This document shows positions 58,806 through 64,000 of a stretch of DNA of 64,000 nt, one piece after another. Source of the DNA: Geobacteraceae bacterium (GTDB lineage Bacteria; Desulfobacterota; Desulfuromonadia; Geobacterales; Geobacteraceae); contig WSYB01000017.1 of the NCBI GenBank assembly GCA_009773645.1, positions 1 through 64,000 on the forward strand, in the 5' to 3' direction. Position numbers and translations under genes: made by a program. Numbering within the stretch: the stretch's first letter is position 1; every line of letters starts with the position of its first letter. The notes beneath the pieces were generated by a model. The model saw nothing but the letters and a program-made list of their open reading frames with translations, searched no databases and was not told the DNA's origin.

Positions 58806-59918
58806 ATGATCATCAGCAGAACTCCATATCGAATTTCGTTCTTCGGCGGCGGCACGGACTATCCCGATTGGTACCGAAAGCATGGCGGCGCCGTCTTGGC
58901 CACGGCCATCGATAAATACTGCTATATCACTTCCCGTTTTCGTCCTCCTTTTTTTGATAATAAATATCGTATTGTCTGGTCAAAGATCGAAAACTGCAAC
59001 GTGATCGATGAAATTGCTCACCCCTCGGTGCGTGAGATTCTCCGCTACCTCAAGATGGAGCGGGGCGTGGAGATCCACCATGTGGGCGACCTTCCGGCCA
59101 GAAGCGGCATGGGCTCCAGTTCTTCATTCACAGTCGGGCTCCTGCATGCCATCCACGCCCTGAAAGGTTACATGCCGACCAAGGCGCAACTGGCAAAAGA
59201 GAGCATCTACCTGGAGCAGGATGTTCTCAAGGAGACCGTCGGCTCCCAGGACCAGGTTATGGCGGCCCACGGCGGTTTTAATTACGTGCAGTTTCACCCG
59301 AACGGAGAAATCTCGGTCCAGCCCGTTATTCTCTCAGCGGAGAGGATTGCCGAACTGAACGACCACCTGATGCTCTTCTATACGGGCATCAAACGAACCG
59401 CCGCCACCGTGGCAGTGAGTTACGTCAACGACATGGAGGCGAAGCGTCGACAGTTACGGATCATGAAGGACCTTGTCGAAGAAAGCATCTCCATCCTCAA
59501 CAGCAGTCGAGACATCACAAGCTTTGGAGAGCTGATGCACGAGGCATGGGAAGCAAAGCGCTCCCTCAGCACCAGAGTCTCCAATTCCCACGTGGATGAG
59601 ATTTATGAGAAGGCCTTTGCTGCCGGAGCCATCGGCGGGAAGCTCACCGGTGCGGGAGGCGGCGGCTTCATGCTCCTATTCGTGCCGCCCGGCAGACAGA
59701 AACAGGTACGTGAAACTCTGAAGATGCTCATTCATGTGCCGTTCAAGTTTGAGTATACCGGGAGTCAGATCATCTACTTCAACCATGAAGAGGACTACTC
59801 AAAGATCGAAGAGGAGATGGCAGGCCAACAGATCATTGTCCCCCGCGAACTGACGGCCGTCATCGGCGGCATGAAAAAAAACGGCAAGAAGGTCCAGAGC
59901 TGCCTGGTGGCGACGTAA
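58806..59918 (+). CDS. GHMP sugar kinase (HddA-like, heptose 7-phosphate kinase)
   Basis: 370 residues. RTPYRISFFGGGTDYPDWY is the HddA/FKP-type start; the GHMP ATP loop is LPARSGMGSSSSFTVGLL (about residues 97-114); GKLTGAGGGGFMLLF is the C-terminal motif. HddA phosphorylates D-glycero-D-manno-heptose 7-phosphate at C1. GGAGG precedes the ATG. Genes for the upstream isomerase (GmhA) and phosphatase (GmhB) are not in the window. Confidence 0.87.
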   Translation: MIISRTPYRISFFGGGTDYPDWYRKHGGAVLATAIDKYCYITSRFRPPFFDNKYRIVWSKIENCNVIDEIAHPSVREILRYLKMERGVEIHHVGDLPARSGMGSSSSFTVGLLHAIHALKGYMPTKAQLAKESIYLEQDVLKETVGSQDQVMAAHGGFNYVQFHPNGEISVQPVILSAERIAELNDHLMLFYTGIKRTAATVAVSYVNDMEAKRRQLRIMKDLVEESISILNSSRDITSFGELMHEAWEAKRSLSTRVSNSHVDEIYEKAFAAGAIGGKLTGAGGGGFMLLFVPPGRQKQVRETLKMLIHVPFKFEYTGSQIIYFNHEEDYSKIEEEMAGQQIIVPRELTAVIGGMKKNGKKVQSCLVAT

Positions 59919-59972
59919 CATGGCCGGAAAATCGGCCGCAGCGACCATATCCACATCCAATTTGGAGGAAAG

Positions 59973-60854
59973 ATGATCACCACGGCAGGGAAGCCGGCAG
60001 AAACGGAATATCCACCTAACCTGCATTTCCTGCAAAGGAAGGCCCGGGCACTCAGGGCGACCTGCGTGCAGTTGGCCCATGATGGCAGGGAAGGACATCT
60101 GAACGGTGCCCTGAGCTGCATCGATATCCTCATCGCCCTTTACTACCATTGGCTAAACGTCTCGCCTGACGACACAAAGCGGCCGGAACGGGACCGCTTC
60201 ATCTTCAGCAAGGGACATGCCTGCACCGCCCTCTATGCAATCCTGGCGGAGCGAGGCTTCATCCCGAAGGAACTCCTTACCCATTACGCCCAGAACGACT
60301 CTCCCCTGCCAAGCCACCCTTGCATTCACGCTTTACCGCTTCTGGAGTGCTCCGCGGGAAGCCTCGGACACGGGCTCGGCATGGCGTCCGGCCTTGCCTA
60401 CGGGCTTAGACTGGACGGGAACCCGGCCCGGGTAGCCGCCCTCATCAGTGACGGGGAGTGCAACGAAGGGAGCACCTGGGAAACGACGATGTTCGCAGCC
60501 GCCAAGAAGCTGGATAACCTCCTCCTGGTGGTAGATTACAACGGCGTCCAGTCGGTCGGGCGGTCAGACGAGTTGATGGGACACACATCTCTGGAGGAGA
60601 AGTTCCGGGCCTTCGGCTGGGAAGCGCGGACCGTCGACGGCCTCGACATCGCATCGCTCATCGAAGTGCTCGCCACTTTCCCTTTCACCGCGGGTCGACC
60701 TTCCGTCATTATCGCCAAAACGCGGGCGGGGGCAGGTGTAAGCTTCATGGAAGACCAGGTCCTGTGGCACTACAGGGTTCCCTCCGACGACGATTTGGCT
60801 CGGGCATTGGCGGAGTTGGGTGAACTACCCATACATCTGGAGGGGGCGCAATGA
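59973..60854 (+). CDS. Transketolase-like protein, N-terminal (thiamin diphosphate) subunit
   Basis: 293 residues. GREGHLNGALSCIDILIALY, KGHACTALYAIL, and the thiamin diphosphate motif SDGECNEGSTWET..NN-type block at about residues 160-190 (LLVVDYNGVQSVG). A split transketolase, the two halves being separate adjacent genes. Such pairs in sugar clusters can move two-carbon units in unusual sugar synthesis. GGAGGAAAG lies before the ATG. The stop overlaps the next start by 4 bp. Confidence 0.92.
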   Translation: MITTAGKPAETEYPPNLHFLQRKARALRATCVQLAHDGREGHLNGALSCIDILIALYYHWLNVSPDDTKRPERDRFIFSKGHACTALYAILAERGFIPKELLTHYAQNDSPLPSHPCIHALPLLECSAGSLGHGLGMASGLAYGLRLDGNPARVAALISDGECNEGSTWETTMFAAAKKLDNLLLVVDYNGVQSVGRSDELMGHTSLEEKFRAFGWEARTVDGLDIASLIEVLATFPFTAGRPSVIIAKTRAGAGVSFMEDQVLWHYRVPSDDDLARALAELGELPIHLEGAQ

Positions 60855-62755
60855 GACGAGCTTTTTCAGATACGTTGACGAAAGTTGCCGGAGAGAATTC
60901 ACGGGTCGCCCTGGTGACCGGCGACCTGGGCTTCCAGGTTTTCGACGAGTTCCACGCCAACTGCGGCCCCCGCTACGTTAACGTGGGGGTCGCGGAGGCG
61001 CAGATGATATATACCGCCGCCGGGATGGCCATGGCAGGATGGCGCCCCGTCGCTTATTCCATCGCCTCTTTTGCCACAGCAAGACCATTTGAGCAGATCC
61101 GGTACTGCGTGGCCTACCCAAATCTACCTGTTATTCTGGTAGGAGCGGGGCGGGGATACCTTTACTCCACCAGCGGAGTATCCCACCACGCCGCCGACGA
61201 CCTCGCACTGATGACCGCACTGCCAAACATGACTGTTGTTGCACCAGGTGATCCAGTAGAAATTGAGCAGTTGCTGCCGCAGCTTTTTACGTTGAATGCT
61301 CCATCATATTTCACAGTAGGCAGGTTTGGTGAACCGACGTACGACGCTCTGGAGCCTGCTATCCTTGGCAAGGCCAGGCTGCTACGCGATGGTTCGAGAG
61401 TGGCCATCATTGGTACCGGCGAGATTGCCAACGAAATCCTCAAAGCGTATGACGTTTTGAATAAGGAGCGCATACAGCCTCTCGTCTACCAGATGCACAC
61501 GGTCAAGCCGTTGGACACTGCAACTCTCGATATGCTGTCGCAGCGAGTCCATACTATGATTATCGTTGAGGAGCATGTCCCGGCTGGTGGGCTGTGGTCA
61601 GCAGTATGCGACTGGAAAGTGCGAACCGGCAATCCATGCAATCTGCTGCGCTTAGGTGCTCCAGACCAGTTTGCGCTTGGAAACCTTAAGCAGGATGAAT
61701 TGAGAAAGCGGTGGGGATTCAACGCTGATGCCATTGCTCAGAGGTGCAGAGAGCTCTGGAAGGCGAGAGGGAACAAGACATACCCCTACGTAGATGTATG
61801 TGTCACGACGAACGCAATCGATTCTCGCACCCCTGTAGTCGTGGACGAAGACGCTTTCTGCAGACTGATGGGCTGCAGCAGGGAGGATCTCCCTGAATCG
61901 TGCGTTGGCATGCTTCGCGACAAGAACCTCAAGTTCAGGTATCTCACGCAACAGGAAAGAGATCAGCACCTTCTTAATACCCTGCAACGACTTGAGGAAC
62001 TGCAGAAACGCCAGCCCTCCGAAAACCAGGCCATCTTCCAAAGCGGGTGGAATGAGAATTACGAGCGTTGTCTTGCAGATGGGGTCTCCTGGGAAAGTCT
62101 GAAACCCAGGTACATCAGGTCATTTCTCTGCACCCGCTATCAGCGAGACATCATTGCTCCAGAAACATCGGATTTTGTGGATGAACTGTTTTTCATCATC
62201 CTGACGTACGCCTTTGAAAAATATCTGGGCTCGTTCGATACTGTCTACGAATTCGGGTGTGGCACGGGACGATACCTGTACATGCTGTCAAATGTTTTCC
62301 CCGACAAATCCCTGGTCGGCCTCGACTGGACGGAAGCTTCCGCCAAAATCATCGGACTCATGAAGCAGCAGGGGAAAAATATTGAGGGCCACAGATTCGA
62401 CATGCTAAATCCCGACTCGTGTTTCACCCTGAAACCGAACAGTGCCGTCATAACAATCTCATCCCTGGAGCAACTGGGAGAAAATTGTCAGCCATTCCTG
62501 TCATATCTCCTGTCGGCCCGGCCGGCCTTGGTGCTTCACCATGAACCAATCGACGACTTTTATGATCAAGCAAGCCTGACTGACAAACTTGCCACTGCCT
62601 ATCACCGAAGTCGGGGCTATTTATCCGGCTACTGGTCGCGGCTGCAGCAGCTTGCCAGCGAAGGCGAAATAGAGATTCTGGACGCACGCAGGACCAATCT
62701 GGGCGACCCCTATCATGACGGGGCATCATTTATCGCCTGGCGACCCAAGGAGTGA
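60851..62755 (+). CDS. Transketolase C-terminal subunit fused to a SAM-dependent methyltransferase
   Basis: 634 residues; a C-terminal transketolase subunit alone is about 310. Residues 1 to about 310 contain VALVTGDLGF, YVNVGVAEAQMIYTAAGMA, HHAADDLALM and the C-terminal domain VIGTGEIANEILKA-like region and IVEEHVPAGGLWS. A linker (about 315-420) includes an acyl-carrier-like or adaptor region of unknown type. Residues of about 455-634 form a class I methyltransferase with VYEFGCGTGRYLYML. The fusion suggests that the ketol-transfer product is methylated by the same protein, but this is inference. Confidence 0.88.
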   Translation: MRRAFSDTLTKVAGENSRVALVTGDLGFQVFDEFHANCGPRYVNVGVAEAQMIYTAAGMAMAGWRPVAYSIASFATARPFEQIRYCVAYPNLPVILVGAGRGYLYSTSGVSHHAADDLALMTALPNMTVVAPGDPVEIEQLLPQLFTLNAPSYFTVGRFGEPTYDALEPAILGKARLLRDGSRVAIIGTGEIANEILKAYDVLNKERIQPLVYQMHTVKPLDTATLDMLSQRVHTMIIVEEHVPAGGLWSAVCDWKVRTGNPCNLLRLGAPDQFALGNLKQDELRKRWGFNADAIAQRCRELWKARGNKTYPYVDVCVTTNAIDSRTPVVVDEDAFCRLMGCSREDLPESCVGMLRDKNLKFRYLTQQERDQHLLNTLQRLEELQKRQPSENQAIFQSGWNENYERCLADGVSWESLKPRYIRSFLCTRYQRDIIAPETSDFVDELFFIILTYAFEKYLGSFDTVYEFGCGTGRYLYMLSNVFPDKSLVGLDWTEASAKIIGLMKQQGKNIEGHRFDMLNPDSCFTLKPNSAVITISSLEQLGENCQPFLSYLLSARPALVLHHEPIDDFYDQASLTDKLATAYHRSRGYLSGYWSRLQQLASEGEIEILDARRTNLGDPYHDGASFIAWRPKE

Positions 62756-62759
62756 ATAC

Positions 62760-63272
62760 ATGCTCGCAGTAGAAAAGACCAAATTAGACGGAGTACTGAA
62801 GATCACCCCACCTACGGTGTTCGAGGATTTTCGGGGATTCTACATAGAGCTGTACAACGAGCAGCTTTACACTGAAGCTTTGGAGGGCGTGCAATTCACC
62901 CAGGATGACATTTCCATATCATCTAAACATGTCCTGAGGGGCATCCACGGTGACAGCCACACGTACAAGCTCATTTCATGCCTCATGGGGAGGATATACC
63001 TGGTCATTGTCGATTGCCGCGAGACTTCACCGCAGTTCAGGCAGTGGGAGTCCTTCATCATTTCAGATAAAAATCATCTGCAGGTACTGGTACCACCCGG
63101 GTGCGGGGTAGCACACCTGGTCCTGAGCGAACAGGCCATTTTTCACTACAAGCAGACCTCGTACTATGACCGGACAAGCCAGTTCACGCTGTCGTGGAAT
63201 GATCCGCTGCTGAACATCTGGTGGCCGGTAAAAAATCCTCTTTTGTCACGAAGGGATGAGGGACTTGAGTAG
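62760..63272 (+). CDS. RmlC-like sugar-nucleotide 3,5-epimerase (cupin)
   Basis: 170 residues from ATG 62760, seven bases after AAGGAG; a frame open from 62715 has no site. FEDFRGFYIELYNEQLY, FTQDDISISSKHVLRGIHGD and the cupin core YLVIVDCRETS..VPPGCGVAHLVL match dTDP-4-keto-sugar 3,5-epimerases (normally LRGLHyQ). The His in RGIHGD corresponds to the catalytic base. Substrate unknown; it may act on a nucleotide-activated 4-keto sugar. Confidence 0.88.
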   Translation: MLAVEKTKLDGVLKITPPTVFEDFRGFYIELYNEQLYTEALEGVQFTQDDISISSKHVLRGIHGDSHTYKLISCLMGRIYLVIVDCRETSPQFRQWESFIISDKNHLQVLVPPGCGVAHLVLSEQAIFHYKQTSYYDRTSQFTLSWNDPLLNIWWPVKNPLLSRRDEGLE

Positions 63273-63297
63273 ATGCAACAAATGGGAGAGAGAACGT

Positions 63298-64000
63298 ATG
63301 CCGGAGAGACTCGATATACTGCTGGTCAATGTCGGAGGCACAAAAAAGACCGTATACCAAGAGTTGAGCAAGGAGTTTTCCGCCATAGAACCGCCGTTCT
63401 GGGCCGCTCTCACAGCTGGTTTCGTAAGGCAGCATGGTTTCAGCGTAGATATCCTTGATGCCAACTTTCTAAATCTGGACGTGCAGGAAACGGTTACCGC
63501 CATCAGGGAGCGTGACGCAAAGCTGACCACAATTGTAGTTTACGGCCAGCAGGCCAATACCTGTTCGCCCTTGATGACCGCCGTAGGACAGCTATGCACC
63601 GAGTTAAAAAAACAGTGCCCCGAAATCAGGATACTTCTAACCGGCTGGCATCCATCCGCGCTACCCCGCAGGACCCTTGAAGAAGAAGCATGCGACATGG
63701 TAGCCCAAGGAGAAGGTTTCTACACGCTGTTGGGATTGCTGCAAGGGAAGGACCTGTCCGAAATTCCTGGATTGTGGTGGAAGTCAGAGGGCAAGATACT
63801 AAACAACCCGCGGCCGAAAAACATCGAAGATCTTACCTCGGAATTAAATGATGTCGCCTGGGACCTGCTGCCGATGGCCAGTGGCAAATACAGGGCATTC
63901 AGTTGGATGTGCCTTGGTGATTTTTCCGAGAGAAACCGCTGCGCAACGATGTATACAAGCCTTGGATGTCCCTACCAATGCAAGTTCTGCGCGATCCATG
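63298..64000 (+). CDS. B12-binding-domain radical SAM protein (3' truncated by window edge)
   Basis: The frame starts at ATG 63298, 25 bp after the previous stop, and is open to the last base; 234 residues are visible. The N-terminal part (about 1-160) has a cobalamin-binding Rossmann layout (LLVNVGGTKKTVYQ, VVYGQQANTCSPLM, ILLTGWHPSALP). The radical SAM cluster motif CPYQCKFC (CxxxCxxC) is at about residues 223-230. Such enzymes methylate unactivated carbons or make other radical changes, and need cobalamin, which the upstream operon makes. The rest of the SAM barrel is outside the window. Confidence 0.85.
   Translation, partial: MPERLDILLVNVGGTKKTVYQELSKEFSAIEPPFWAALTAGFVRQHGFSVDILDANFLNLDVQETVTAIRERDAKLTTIVVYGQQANTCSPLMTAVGQLCTELKKQCPEIRILLTGWHPSALPRRTLEEEACDMVAQGEGFYTLLGLLQGKDLSEIPGLWWKSEGKILNNPRPKNIEDLTSELNDVAWDLLPMASGKYRAFSWMCLGDFSERNRCATMYTSLGCPYQCKFCAIH

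Overview
The window most resembles a chromosome segment of a Geobacter-like member of the Desulfuromonadales (Geobacteraceae). The evidence is an anaerobic (early cobalt insertion) cobalamin pathway with CbiX, CbiD, CbiG and CbiE-CbiT, a ThiC-like protein inside the B12 operon, an HDOD protein, and many dispersed palindromic intergenic repeats. No species-level claim is made.

Layout. (1) 1-7.1 kb: the 3' end of a multicopper oxidase, a small protein, a Mut7-C nuclease-like protein, glpK and glpD, a periplasmic single-Cache protein and a glycerate kinase. (2) 7.3-17.3 kb: fatty-acid oxidation genes (FadE-type dehydrogenase, thiolase, hydratase/dehydrogenase, acyl-CoA ligase), a glycerophosphodiesterase, a relic of a HigA-like antitoxin and an outer-membrane barrel protein. 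With glpK/glpD this looks like a glycerolipid and fatty-acid utilisation island. (3) 17.5-25.8 kb: a lipoprotein with a duplicated DUF5666-type module, two adjacent PIN toxin-antitoxin pairs with unrelated antitoxins, CstA, a cysteine-cluster protein and an RdgC-like protein. (4) 25.8-47.3 kb, all on the minus strand: about 20 cobalamin genes headed by a sigma70-like promoter, an AdoCbl riboswitch and an intrinsic terminator. The gene order is cobU, cobT, cobS, cobC, cbiA, bzaF/thiC-like, cbiM(N), cbiQ, cbiO, cbiX, cbiC, a flavin-binding protein, cbiD, cbiET, cbiL, cbiF, cbiG, a cbiH-cbiP fusion, cbiB and cobD. (5) 47.3-49.1 kb: engB, an HDOD protein and a small protein. (6) 49.4-64 kb: a glycan/sugar-nucleotide cluster in two blocks, each preceded by a textbook sigma54 (-24/-12) promoter. 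It encodes a 1357-residue multidomain methyltransferase/glycosyltransferase, epimerases, HddA- and HddC-like heptose-activation enzymes, a split transketolase whose second subunit carries a methyltransferase domain, an RmlC-like epimerase, and the start of a B12-binding radical SAM protein.

The most unusual signal is in the cobalamin operon. At least five sequence-distinct families of short palindromic or tandem repeats sit in most of its gene junctions. Several of the same repeats also lie inside the genes as in-frame insertions that are translated, in cbiA, cbiD, the cbiH-cbiP fusion and cbiM. Repeats also supply the apparent start region of cbiF, the N-terminus of cbiM and the linker of the cbiH-cbiP fusion. 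A second strong point is the ThiC-like protein in this operon, which is probably the anaerobic benzimidazole synthase BzaF. A third is the sigma54-driven glycan cluster with its large fusion proteins.
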